Assembly: GCF_914271485.1 (NCBI RefSeq)
Contig: NZ_CAJZAG010000007.1
Coordinates: 124,001 to 188,000, forward strand
From: Cupriavidus pampae
Lineage (GTDB): Bacteria > Pseudomonadota > Gammaproteobacteria > Burkholderiales > Burkholderiaceae
Length of the DNA: 64,000 bases
Reading direction: 5' to 3'
The stretch's first letter is position 1, and every line of letters begins with the position of its first letter. Positions 24,094 to 33,000 of the stretch are shown here, piece after piece. The translations under genes and the position numbers were made by a program. Below the pieces are notes generated by a model. That model was not told the DNA's origin. It did not search any database and was given only the letters and a program-made list of their open reading frames with translations.

Positions 24094-24978
24094 TCAGCGA
24101 TTGGAGCGGTTCATGAACACCAGGCGCTCGAACAGGTGCACGTCCTGTTCGTTCTTGAGCAGCGCGCCATGCAGCGGCGGGATCGCGGCCTTGCGGTCGG
24201 GGCTGCGCAGCGCCTCGGCCGGAATGTCCTCGGCCATCAGCAGCTTGAGCCAATCGATCAGCTCGGACGTCGAAGGCTTCTTCTTGAGCCCCGGCAGATT
24301 GCGCATCTCGTAGAACGCGTCGAGCGCGGCGGCCACCAGCTCGCGCTTGATGCCGGGATAGTGCACGTCGACGATGCGCTGCATCGTGTCCGCATCGGGA
24401 AACTTGATGTAGTGGAAGAAGCAGCGGCGCAGGAACGCATCCGGCAGCTCCTTCTCGTTGTTCGACGTGATGATCACGAGCGGGCGATGGCGCGCGCGCA
24501 CGGTCTCGCGCGTCTCGTACACGTAGAACTCCATGCGGTCGAGCTCGCGCAGCAAGTCGTTCGGAAACTCGATGTCGGCCTTGTCGATCTCGTCGATCAG
24601 CAGCACCACCTGCTCGTCGGCCTCGAACGCCTGCCACAACACGCCCTTGACGATGTAGTTGCGGATGTCATGCACGCGGTCGTCGCCGAGCTGCGAGTCG
24701 CGCAGCCGCGACACCGCGTCGTATTCGTACAGGCCCTGTTGCGCCTTCGTGGTCGACTTGATGTGCCATTGCAACAGCGGCATGCCCAGCGCGGCCGCGA
24801 CTTCCTCGGCGAGCATGGTCTTGCCGGTGCCCGGTTCGCCCTTGATCAGCAGCGGCCGCTGCAGCGTGCGGGCGGCATTGACGGCGAGCTTGAGGTCGTC
24901 GGTGGCAACGTATTGAGCGCTGCCCTCGAAGCGAGTGACATTCGGGGTGGCGTCGGTGGTGCTGGCGTTATCGGACAT
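24094..24978 (-). CDS. MoxR-type AAA+ ATPase
   Basis: 294 residues from MSDNASTTDATP. Walker A is LLIKGEPGTGKTMLAEEVA; Walker B is VVLLIDEIDKADIEFPNDLL; sensor 1 is LVIITSNNEKELPDAFLRRC with the Arg finger. MoxR ATPases act as chaperones that activate partner VWA proteins or metalloenzymes. The operon order is moxR, GNAT, VWA. The gene is divergent from the cytochrome c pair across 320 bases. Confidence 0.92.
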   Translation of the reverse strand: MSDNASTTDATPNVTRFEGSAQYVATDDLKLAVNAARTLQRPLLIKGEPGTGKTMLAEEVAAALGMPLLQWHIKSTTKAQQGLYEYDAVSRLRDSQLGDDRVHDIRNYIVKGVLWQAFEADEQVVLLIDEIDKADIEFPNDLLRELDRMEFYVYETRETVRARHRPLVIITSNNEKELPDAFLRRCFFHYIKFPDADTMQRIVDVHYPGIKRELVAAALDAFYEMRNLPGLKKKPSTSELIDWLKLLMAEDIPAEALRSPDRKAAIPPLHGALLKNEQDVHLFERLVFMNRSNR

Positions 24979-25179
24979 GAGGGCGGCAACCTGGATGGCG
25001 GAGATGGCGAAGTTAACGGCCGGAATTGACGAGTATAAGAGCCTTTCCGGCCCGTGTCCGATGCGCGCCACGCCGGCTGGACTGCCAAGAGCCTGCTGCG
25101 GTACAATGCGCCGGTTTGACGCGCGCCGCAGAGCCGTTGCAACACCTCGCCCGGAGACAGCAAAAAATCAGCGAGAGAA

Positions 25180-25233
25180 CAAGTGGGAAACCGCAAGCGG
25201 GAAACCCAAGTGGGTAACCGCAAGCGGGAAAAC
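25180..25233. repeat. Two tandem 27-base repeats upstream of the cytochrome c genes
   Basis: CAAGTGGGAAACCGCAAGCG plus GGAAACC occurs twice in a row with one or two changes (25180-25206, 25207-25233). Shorter GCGGGAAA pieces continue to about 25247. They lie in the 320-base region (24979-25298) between divergent moxR and cytochrome genes, which holds no gene. They could be regulator sites or a simple duplication. Confidence 0.6.
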
Positions 25234-25298
25234 CGCGGGAAAACCAGCGTCGTCAGCGCGTCTGCTCGGTTTAATACTTCCCCCTATCATCAAAGACA

Positions 25299-25646
25299 AT
25301 GAAAAAGCTCCTCACGATGGTGGTGTTGGGCGCGGCCGCAACGGCTGCGCAGGCCCAGGAAGTCAAGGGCAATGTGGACGCTGCCAAAGACAAGGTTGCA
25401 ATGTGCATCGGTTGCCATGGCATTCCCGGTTACCGTGCATCGTTCCCGGAAACTTACGAGGTCCCCATGCTTGGCGGCCAGAGCGCCAAGTACATTGAGA
25501 ACGCGCTGAAGGGTTACCAGAAGGGCGAGCGCAAGCATCCGACCATGCGTGCAATTGCCGCCTCGCTGACCGAACAGGACATCGCGAATCTGGCTGCGTA
25601 CTATTCGCAGCAGAACGCCGAGACCAAACCCAACTCCCTGAAGTAA
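25299..25646 (+). CDS. Periplasmic class I c-type cytochrome
   Basis: 115 residues. A signal peptide ends AAQAQ, the heme is bound at CIGCH, and the axial Met is probably in HPTMRAIAASLTEQD. The fold resembles one half of cytochrome c4. It functions as a small electron carrier, perhaps towards terminal oxidases. It is followed 13 bases later by a second cytochrome gene, so together they could replace the two domains of a diheme c4. Confidence 0.88.
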   Translation: MKKLLTMVVLGAAATAAQAQEVKGNVDAAKDKVAMCIGCHGIPGYRASFPETYEVPMLGGQSAKYIENALKGYQKGERKHPTMRAIAASLTEQDIANLAAYYSQQNAETKPNSLK

Positions 25647-25659
25647 GAGGCGCGAGATC

Positions 25660-26067
25660 ATGACGACGACCAAGACGTTTTCGATCGTGGCCGCGGCCGC
25701 GACCTTCATGGCCACGGCATGGCTGCCCGCCACTGCCAGTGCGGCCGATATCGCCGCCGGACGCGCGCTCGTGGAGAAGGGGGGCTGCGTGGCCTGCCAC
25801 GGCGCGGGGCTCAACAAACCCATCGCACCCGACTATCCGAAGCTCGCCGGCCAGCATGCCGACTATCTGTTCCACGCGATGACGGGCTACCAGACGAGCG
25901 GCAACCTGCTCGTGGGCCGTACCAACGCGATCATGGCCGGGCAGATGAATGCGAATCCGGCAGTCACCGGCAAGGACGGCAAGCCGCGTCCGTTCACGCA
26001 CAAGGAAGTGCGGGACATCGCCGCGTACATCGAATCGCTGCCGGGCGACCTGGTCCTCAAGAAGTAA
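25660..26067 (+). CDS. Periplasmic class I c-type cytochrome
   Basis: 135 residues. A signal peptide ends ATASA, heme attaches at CVACH, and NAIMAGQMNA supplies the likely axial Met. HKEVRDIAAYIESLPG is the usual C-terminal helix. It is in one operon with the preceding cytochrome, and the two resemble each other, suggesting a tandem duplication or a split diheme protein. Confidence 0.88.
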   Translation: MTTTKTFSIVAAAATFMATAWLPATASAADIAAGRALVEKGGCVACHGAGLNKPIAPDYPKLAGQHADYLFHAMTGYQTSGNLLVGRTNAIMAGQMNANPAVTGKDGKPRPFTHKEVRDIAAYIESLPGDLVLKK

Positions 26068-26078
26068 CGACCTTGATT

Positions 26079-26103
26079 GCCCCTCTCCCGCCGGGAGAGG
26101 GGC
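26079..26103. terminator. Bidirectional hairpin between cytochrome and aroG genes
   Basis: GCCCCTCTCCC GCC GGGAGAGGGGC, a near-perfect palindrome, lies between two genes that end towards each other. The stem is the same CCCCTCTCCC/GGGAGAGGGG as in the repeat clusters near 1378 and 38203, so it is a single-unit member of that family. Confidence 0.7.
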
Positions 26104-26112
26104 ACCACCTCA

Positions 26113-27192
26113 TCAGTTACCGCTGCCCGTTGCCAGACGACGAGCCTTGACGGCGTTCGCGAGCGTTTCCAGCACGCCCGTCGAATCGTCCCAGCTGATG
26201 CAGGCGTCGGTCACGGACTGGCCGTAGCACAGGTTCTCCACTGGCGTGCCCTGGACGTGGTCCTGACGGCCGCCCACGAGGTGCGATTCCACCATCACGC
26301 CGATGATGCGCTGGTCGCCACCGGCCACCTGTTGCGCGATATCGCCGCACACCGGAATCTGGTTCTCGTGCTTCTTGCTGCTGTTGGCATGCGAGGCATC
26401 GATCATCAGGCGCGCCGCGAGGCCCGCCTTGGAGATCGCATCGCAGGCTTCCTGCACGCTGGCCGCATCGTAGTTCGGCGTCTTGCCGCCGCGCAGGATG
26501 ATGTGGCAGTCCTCATTGCCCGACGTCGACACGATCGCCGAATGGCCGCCCTTGGTCACCGACAGGAAATGGTGCGGCTGCGACGCGGCCTTGATCGCGT
26601 CCACCGCGATCTTGACGTTGCCATCCGTACCGTTCTTGAAGCCCACCGGGCACGACAGGCCAGACGCGAGCTCGCGGTGCACCTGCGACTCCGTGGTACG
26701 CGCGCCAATCGCGCCCCAGCTGACGAGGTCCGCGATGTATTGCGGGCTGATCATGTCCAGGTACTCGGTGCCGGTGGGCAGGCCAATCTCGGCGATGTTC
26801 AGCAGCACTTCGCGCGCGGTGCGCAGACCATCGTTGATCTTGAAGCTGCCATCCATGTGCGGATCGTTGATCAGGCCCTTCCAGCCCACCGTCGTGCGCG
26901 GCTTCTCGAAGTAGACGCGCATCACGATCTCGAGCTCGTTCTTGTAGAGGTCGCGCTGCGCCTTGAGCAGGTGCGCGTATTCGAGTGCCGCGCGCGTGTC
27001 GTGGATCGAGCAGGGTCCGATGATGACGATCAGACGGTCGTCCATGCCGTGCAGGATGCGGTGCATCGACTGGCGGGCGTCATAAATCACGTCGGAAGCC
27101 GATTCCGACAGCGCAAATTCGCGGATCAGGTGCGCGGGCGGCACGAGTTCCTTGAGTTCGCGAATACGCAGGTCGTCGGTGTTCTTCAGCAT
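26113..27192 (-). CDS. aroG: 3-deoxy-7-phosphoheptulonate (DAHP) synthase, class I
   Basis: 359 residues. The enzyme condenses PEP and erythrose 4-phosphate, the first step of aromatic amino acid synthesis. The metal and substrate motifs are IIGPCSIHDTRAALEYA, RVYFEKPRTTVGWKGLINDP, GARTTESQVHRELASGLS, LMIDASHANSSKKHENQ and VCGDIAQQV. Length and N-terminus match AroG/AroF-type enzymes regulated by Phe or Tyr. Upstream lies a leader peptide gene rich in Phe and Tyr, with a terminator, so expression is probably controlled by attenuation. Which amino acid inhibits the enzyme itself cannot be read reliably from the sequence. Confidence 0.95.
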   Translation of the reverse strand: MLKNTDDLRIRELKELVPPAHLIREFALSESASDVIYDARQSMHRILHGMDDRLIVIIGPCSIHDTRAALEYAHLLKAQRDLYKNELEIVMRVYFEKPRTTVGWKGLINDPHMDGSFKINDGLRTAREVLLNIAEIGLPTGTEYLDMISPQYIADLVSWGAIGARTTESQVHRELASGLSCPVGFKNGTDGNVKIAVDAIKAASQPHHFLSVTKGGHSAIVSTSGNEDCHIILRGGKTPNYDAASVQEACDAISKAGLAARLMIDASHANSSKKHENQIPVCGDIAQQVAGGDQRIIGVMVESHLVGGRQDHVQGTPVENLCYGQSVTDACISWDDSTGVLETLANAVKARRLATGSGN

Positions 27193-27258
27193 GATGGCTC
27201 CGGATCGGTCTTGATTGTGGGGTGATGATGTAGCTAAAAAATTGCAGCAATAAAAAAA

Positions 27259-27279
27259 GCCGCCAGGTTCGCTGGCGGC
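27259..27279 (-). terminator. Attenuator terminator in the aroG leader
   Basis: On the minus strand the stem GCCGCCAG/CTGGCGGC with a 5-base loop is followed by seven T residues (27252-27258). It lies 20 bases after the leader-peptide stop and 66 bases before aroG. Its 5' arm (GCCGCCAGC) is also complementary to GCTGGCGG within the leader gene (27320-27328), which would form an antiterminator instead. Confidence 0.85.
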
Positions 27280-27299
27280 TTTTTTAGAATTTCGGGTAC

Positions 27300-27371
27300 T
27301 TACAGCAGTCCCTCTCCATCCGCCAGCGGTGCGAGATCGCTAAAAAAGTAAAAATAAAACTTGGCGGACAT
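27300..27371 (-). CDS. aroG leader peptide (Phe/Tyr attenuation)
   Basis: A 23-codon frame that starts MSAKFYFYFF and ends ADGEGLL before TAA at 27300. Six consecutive aromatic codons (four Phe, two Tyr) follow codon 4. Four arms alternate as in pheL/trpL attenuators: TCCGCCA in codons 2-4 (arm 1), GCTGGCGG in codons 15-18 (arm 2), GCCGCCAGC (arm 3) and CTGGCGGC plus T-run (arm 4). Ribosome stalling at the Phe/Tyr codons would cover arm 1 and free arm 2 to pair with arm 3, allowing read-through into aroG. No strong Shine-Dalgarno sequence is visible. Confidence 0.8.
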   Translation of the reverse strand: MSAKFYFYFFSDLAPLADGEGLL

Positions 27372-27521
27372 GGCGGAATTCAGTTCGGCTGAGGTCAGCT
27401 TGTTTCAGTTTCAGGAAAACGCAATGCTTTTATGTCGCGGCAATCTTTGATGTGGCATGAAATTGCGCGCCAGGTGCGGAACTACCAATCGCAAAACGTG
27501 GCGCTTGCGCGACGAAGCATC

Positions 27522-27550
27522 TTTATATCTCTTTTCGAAAATGTTGGCAA
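27522..27550 (-). promoter_or_regulatory. aroG: Predicted sigma-70 promoter for the aroG leader transcript
   Basis: On the minus strand TTGCCA (27550-27545) and TATAAA (27527-27522) are separated by exactly 17 bases. Transcription would begin near 27515, giving about 145 bases of leader before the leader peptide. It lies just past the end of tldD, in a stretch richer in A and T than its surroundings. Confidence 0.55.
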
Positions 27551-27599
27551 GCGAGCCATGACTATCGCAACGATAGCCGTGGCGCGCCCGCCGCGGGCG

Positions 27600-29060
27600 T
27601 CAGGCCGTGCCGCCCACCGTCATGTTTTCGATGCGCAACGTCGGCTGGCCCACGCCCACGGGCACGCTCTGGCCTTCCTTGCCGCACACGCCAACACCCG
27701 AATCCAGGCGCATGTCGTTGCCGATCATCGTCACGTCCTTGAGCGACTCGGGGCCGTTGCCAACCAGCGTCGCGCCCTTCACCGGGTATGTGATCTTGCC
27801 GTCCTCGATCATGTACGCCTCGCTGGCCGAGAACACGAACTTGCCGTTGGTGATATCGACCTGACCGCCGCCGAAGTTGACCGCGTACAGGCCGCGCTTG
27901 ACGCTGGCGATGATCTCGCCGGGATCGCGGTCGCCGTTGAGCATGTACGTGTTGGTCATGCGCGGCATCGGCAGCGCGGCATAGCTCTCGCGGCGCGCGT
28001 TGCCGGTCACCGGCATCTTCATCAGGCGCGCGTTCAGCGTGTCCTGGATATAGCCGCGCAGAATGCCGTCCTCGATCAGCGTCGTGCACTGGGTCGGGTT
28101 GCCCTCGTCATCGAGGTTCAGCGAGCCGCGACGGTTGGCCAGCGTGCCGTCGTCGACCACGGTCACGCCCTTGGCCGCCACGCGCTCGCCCAGACGACCC
28201 GCGAACGCGGACGAGCCCTTGCGGTTGAAATCGCCTTCGAGGCCGTGGCCCACTGCTTCGTGCAGCAGCACGCCAGGCCAGCCCGGTCCGAGCACCACGG
28301 TCATCGCGCCAGCCGGGGCAGGGCGCGCTTCGAGGTTGACCAGCGCCGAACTGACGGCCTCGTCCACATACTTGCGCAGCAGTTCGTCGGTGAAATAGCC
28401 GTACGCGTAGCGTCCGCCGCCGCCCGACGAGCCGATTTCGCGGCGGCCGTTGTGCTCGGCGATCACGGTCACGGACACGCGCACCAGCGGGCGCACGTCG
28501 GCGGCGATCACACCATCGCTGCGCGCCACCAGCACCACGTCGTATTCGCCCGCAAGGCCGGCCATGACCTGCACCACGCGCGGATCCTTCGCGCGCGCCA
28601 TCTTCTCGATGCGTTCGAGCAATGCCACCTTCTCGGTTGCGCTCATCGAGTCGAGCGGGTCGTTTGGCGTATAGAGGTCGCGTCCGCCTTGCGAAGCCAG
28701 CGATTTGGCCACCTTCACGCGGCCGCTGCCGCTCTTGCCGATCGTGCGCGTGGCGGCGGCCGCCTGCGACAGGGCCGCCAGGCTGATGTCGTCCGAATAC
28801 GCGAAGGCGGTCTTGTCGCCCGACACCGCGCGGACGCCCACGCCCTGGTCGATGCTGAAGCTGCCCGACTTCACGATGCCTTCCTCGAGGCTCCACGCCT
28901 CGTTGCGCGTGTACTGGAAGTACAGGTCCGCGTAATCGACCTTGTGCGTGAAGATGTCGGCCAGCACGCGCTGCAGCGTCGCCTCGTCGAGGTTGTACGG
29001 CGCCAGCAGGATCTGTTGCGCGGTAGCGAGGTTACGAATTCCGAGATCGCCGGCGTTCAT
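27600..29060 (-). CDS. tldD: Metalloprotease TldD
   Basis: 486 residues from ATG 29060 ([11 protein letters not shown]). The TldD zinc motif is [18 protein letters not shown] (HExxxH). [20 protein letters not shown] is the conserved N-terminal segment, and [19 protein letters not shown] the C-terminal one. TldD pairs with TldE/PmbA to degrade unfolded peptides and to process microcins or CcdA; pmbA is not in this window. Cytoplasmic. A GC-rich hairpin without a T-run (CGCCCG/CGGGCG, 27585-27599) follows the stop. Confidence 0.95.
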   Translation of the reverse strand: MNAGDLGIRNLATAQQILLAPYNLDEATLQRVLADIFTHKVDYADLYFQYTRNEAWSLEEGIVKSGSFSIDQGVGVRAVSGDKTAFAYSDDISLAALSQAAAATRTIGKSGSGRVKVAKSLASQGGRDLYTPNDPLDSMSATEKVALLERIEKMARAKDPRVVQVMAGLAGEYDVVLVARSDGVIAADVRPLVRVSVTVIAEHNGRREIGSSGGGGRYAYGYFTDELLRKYVDEAVSSALVNLEARPAPAGAMTVVLGPGWPGVLLHEAVGHGLEGDFNRKGSSAFAGRLGERVAAKGVTVVDDGTLANRRGSLNLDDEGNPTQCTTLIEDGILRGYIQDTLNARLMKMPVTGNARRESYAALPMPRMTNTYMLNGDRDPGEIIASVKRGLYAVNFGGGQVDITNGKFVFSASEAYMIEDGKITYPVKGATLVGNGPESLKDVTMIGNDMRLDSGVGVCGKEGQSVPVGVGQPTLRIENMTVGGTA

Positions 29061-29153
29061 GTTCGTCCTTATGTTTTGACAGCTGCTTCTTGTGGTGTAG
29101 GCCGCGCGGCGGGGCAATTCGTCGAATCAAGGCGGCGGCCAATGACTGACATC

Positions 29154-29990
29154 CTACAGCACGCGGTGACGCAATGCCGGCAGGTTCTGCCGGACCTCGG
29201 CCAGACGCGCCGGATCGATGGTGCCGCTCACCACGCCTTCGCCCTCGGGCAGCACGGCGAGCACTTCGCCCCATGGATCGACCAGCATCGAATGGCCCCA
29301 GGTGCGCCGGCCGTTCTCGTGCTTGCCGCCCTGCGCGGCCGCCAGCACATAGCACTGGTTTTCGATCGCGCGGGCGCGCAGCAGGATCTCCCAGTGCGCC
29401 TGTCCCGTGGTGTATGTGAAGGCGGCAGGCATCAGAATCAAGCTCGTGCCGCCACCTGCCGCCAGGCCGCGATACAGCTCCGGAAAGCGCAGGTCGTAGC
29501 AGACCGACATCGCCACGCGGCCGCACGGTGCGTCGAACGACACCGGCGCGGTGCCGGCGAGGATCGTGCGCGACTCGTCATAGCTCTCGGTGCCGCGCGT
29601 AAAGCCGAACAGATGGATCTTGTCGTAGCGCGCGACGCGCTGGCCACGTGGGTCGAACGTCAGCGACGTGTTGTAGACGCGGCCATCGTCACCACATTGG
29701 AGGGGCAGGGTGCCGCCGACCAGCCAGACGCGATGCCGGCGCGCGGCGTCGGCCAGAAAGCGCTGGATCGGGCCGTCGCCATCCGCCTCGCGGATCGCCA
29801 CCTTGTCGGTCTCGGTGCGGCCCATGATGCAGAAATACTCGGGCAGCAGCACCAGCTCGGCACCGCCGCGCGCTGCCTCGGCGATCAAGGCGTCGGCGCG
29901 TGCGAGGTTGGCATCGACCGATGTGCCCGTGACAGTCTGCACGGCAGCCACCTGAAACGGTACGGCGCGTGGGGTCTCGTCGAGCGTCAT
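29154..29990 (-). CDS. Carbon-nitrogen hydrolase (Nit1/Nit2-type amidase)
   Basis: 278 residues. The Glu-Lys-Cys triad is in ELVLLPEYFCIMGR, YDKIHLFGF and AMSVCYDLRFPELYR. The length and TWGHSMLVDPWGEVLAVLPEGEG match deaminated-glutathione amidase and omega-amidase proteins of the Nit branch, a metabolite-repair role. The start at 29990 is chosen because GGAGG lies 6 bases ahead of it, whereas it touches the ATG at 29996. It lies between yhdP and tldD on the same strand, the usual Burkholderiales order. Confidence 0.92.
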   Translation of the reverse strand: MTLDETPRAVPFQVAAVQTVTGTSVDANLARADALIAEAARGGAELVLLPEYFCIMGRTETDKVAIREADGDGPIQRFLADAARRHRVWLVGGTLPLQCGDDGRVYNTSLTFDPRGQRVARYDKIHLFGFTRGTESYDESRTILAGTAPVSFDAPCGRVAMSVCYDLRFPELYRGLAAGGGTSLILMPAAFTYTTGQAHWEILLRARAIENQCYVLAAAQGGKHENGRRTWGHSMLVDPWGEVLAVLPEGEGVVSGTIDPARLAEVRQNLPALRHRVL

Positions 29991-30016
29991 GGGCATCCTC
30001 CGAATAGATTGAGCGG

Positions 30017-33000
30017 TTAGCGCGGATAGGCGCCCGAACGGTCCTGCACCGGTGCGCGCGTCTTGGGGTCGTCCACCTTGGTCACCTGCGGATCGGCCCA
30101 GGAGCCGGTCACGCGGTAATGCTGCGTAAAGACCTTGGAGAACTCGTCGGCGAACAGCAACTGCGCGGCCAGCGTGCCGATGCCGAGCACCGGGTTGATA
30201 AAGGCGGCGGCCACCGACGTGGTGGCCGCGTTGATGCGCGGCACCACTTCCACGTCGAGGTCCTGCGTCTCGCGCAGCAGGTTGGCGGAGCCCGTCATCG
30301 CCGCGTTGATCTGATTGCTCTTCATGCGGAACGACTCGATCGTGCCGACGCCGTTTTCGATCGTGCCGTTACCGGTGACGTCGTCGAACACGGTGCCGCG
30401 GCTCGTCACGCTGCGGAAGTCGAGCGTGGCAAAGCGCAGCAGGCTCTGCAGGCTCAGCACGCCGAGCAGCCGCGCCGCGCCCGGATCGACGCTGAGGATC
30501 TGGCCGTTCTCGAGGTGCAGCGCGAGCTTGCCCGACAGCGTCGGATAGTCGATCGACAGCGGCGAACCCTTCCAGTACACGCGGCCTTCGAGCGAACCGT
30601 TGCCGTCGCGCAGCGTGTGCGGCATGCCCATGCGATCGAGCATCGCGCCGGCATCGCGGATCTCGAGCTTGAAATTGAGCAGCGTGCGGCGTGCGCTGGC
30701 ATCTGGATTCGTGACGGCAGCGGCGTCGCGCAGCCGGCGCGGCAGGCGCCACGAGCCGTTGCCCGTGAACGTGCCACCGGGTTGCTCGATGGTCAGCTTG
30801 TCGAGCGTCCACACCGAGTCCGCGCCCTCGATCGCCGTATGCGCGCGCAGTTCCACCTTGCCATAGTCACGGCCATGCAGCACGAACTGGTCGGTGACGA
30901 GGTCGATGGCCGGGAGCTCGTCGATATTGCTCGCCATCGTGTCGGTCATATGGCCGTTGTCGCTCGCGTCAGGAATATCGAGCCGCGCCAGGCGGACATT
31001 CAGCGCGCCTGTCGGCGAGTTCGCGTCGCGGCGCCACTGCGCGGTACCGTTGATCTGCGTCGACGCGATCTTCATGTTCCAGCCACCACGCGCGCGGTCG
31101 GCATCGAACGTGACGTCGTCGAGGTTGCGGCCGAACGCATCCACCGCGCGCGCGCGGACCGTCACGCGCTCGGGCAGGAATGGCGAGCTGCGATCGACGT
31201 GGCCGCCCGGGGCCGGGATGTCGCTGCCTTTGCCGCCGTCCTTGCCCGCGCTGGCGTCAAACAGCTTGCGCCACGTGTCGACATCCAGATGGTCGGCGCT
31301 GATCGCCGCCGTCACGCCGCTGACCGGTTGCGGCGCGGGCTGCTGCACGCCGATGCCGCCCGCGAGCACTTCCGTCGTTTCACCGCGATGGAGCACGTAG
31401 CGCATATTGAGCGCGTTGCCGTACTGGATCACCATCTCGTCGGGGGTGGCGGTATTGCCACGCGAGGTAACCGGCAGGGGGCGCAGGTCGAAGCGCAGCG
31501 GTATCTCCTGCGAAGCGGTCTTGCCGAGCGGTGCCGGCAGATCGACCGCCATGCCGTTGAGCTCCGTACCCACCTGCACCTGCAGACGCTTGTCGCGCAC
31601 GCTGACCACCGCGTTGTACGACGTGCCGCCTTCCAGGCGCGCGCCGAGCGCGGCGAGCGAGGAGGATGCGAGTACCTCGCGGATGCCAGCCGCCGAGGTG
31701 TTGCCGGTGACGGTCACGCGCGTGCTGTTGTCGGGTTGCGTGCCACCGCCGAGCCTCGCCTCACCGCCGATAAAGCGCCCACGCATATTGTCGAGCCGGA
31801 AGCCGTGCTCGTTGAACGCGATGCTGCCGGTAGCGCCACCGAGTGGCGGCAGCTCGGGCATCAGCACGACGTCGTTGCCCGGAAACCGGAACTGGCCCTC
31901 GACCTTCGAGTCCACCGCATGATCCAGCGGCATATCGAGCTTGAGCTTCAGCTCGCCATTGCCCTGGCCGCGCGCCTCGTCGGTCACGCCGCCGATCCAG
32001 CCGCGCACCGGGCTGGCCGCGACATAACGCAGGAAGGCGGCAAGCGGGCCCTGGCCCATGCCTTCCACGTGCAGGCGGCCCGTTTCGCTGAGGTCGTCGA
32101 TCTGGCCGCTGACGTCGTGCAGCGTCACGCCCGCAATGCCTTGCACGGCCGCGCGCTTGACCGTGAACGACATCGTGTTGCGCTGGAACAGCAGGTGGCC
32201 GTCGATCTCGCTGAAGTCGGGCCATGCCTTGCCACCAGTCGGTCCCGACTCGTGCGGCGCCACCTGATAGCTCACACGGTGCAGCGGCACGTCCACGCGG
32301 AAGTCGCCGGCCTTCTCGAACTGACCCTGAAACGGAAAGTGGAACAGGTCGCCGCGTAACAGGAACTTGACGTCCGCGCCGTCGCCGCCGACCAGCGCCC
32401 CGCTCAGATACTGCCGCGTATGCGGCATCGATGCCGGCAGGTAGCGCACCACGCGCGCGGCCTGCACACGTGCCAGCTCGCCGGACAGGTCGGCAATGCC
32501 GCTGGCGCCGTCACCGCCCGCGCGCCAGCTGCCGCGCACGGTGCCCGCCAGGTCGGCGTTGGCAAAGCGCAGGCCTTCGGTGCGAATCACGAGCTTGTCC
32601 TGCTCGTGCGTCCAGCGCACCTCGCCCGCGAGCTCGTCGAACGGCACGCGCGGCTCCTCGAACAGGCCCGGGAAGATCAGCGTGGCGCCCGCGCTGTCCA
32701 CGCGCGCGGTGCCCTGACGATCGTCGAAGCTGAAGCTGCCGGACAGCCGCGAGAAACCCGGCGTGCCCACGCGCGGATGGCCGTCGGCCGACATCGCCGG
32801 CACCGCGGGCTGGCCGTTCATGGATACGCCGCGCAACGTGCCCTGCACTGTGTAGTGGGGTACGCCGGGGCGGTTGTCGAGCAGGCCCACGCGCTCGCGC
32901 ACCCACGCCACGTCGAGGTTGTCGATATGGCCCGCCGGCTGCAGCGCGCGCAGCTGACGCAGCATCTCGGTGTCGATCGGCATCGAGGTGGCCAGCGCGC

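Noticed and set aside
25180-25250. CRISPR-like array
   Set aside because: Only two adjacent repeats without spacers and no cas genes nearby.
27372-27515. Riboswitch or T-box in the long aroG 5' leader
   Set aside because: No conserved riboswitch core or T-box sequence is recognisable; the leader-peptide attenuator explains the terminator.
27432-30020. 862-codon open frame on the plus strand
   Set aside because: It runs antisense to tldD and the nitrilase gene, is rich in His, Arg and Ala as expected of the complementary frame of GC-rich genes, and shows no protein motifs.
30119-32359. 746-codon open frame opposite yhdP
   Set aside because: Antisense shadow; composition and absence of motifs argue against coding.
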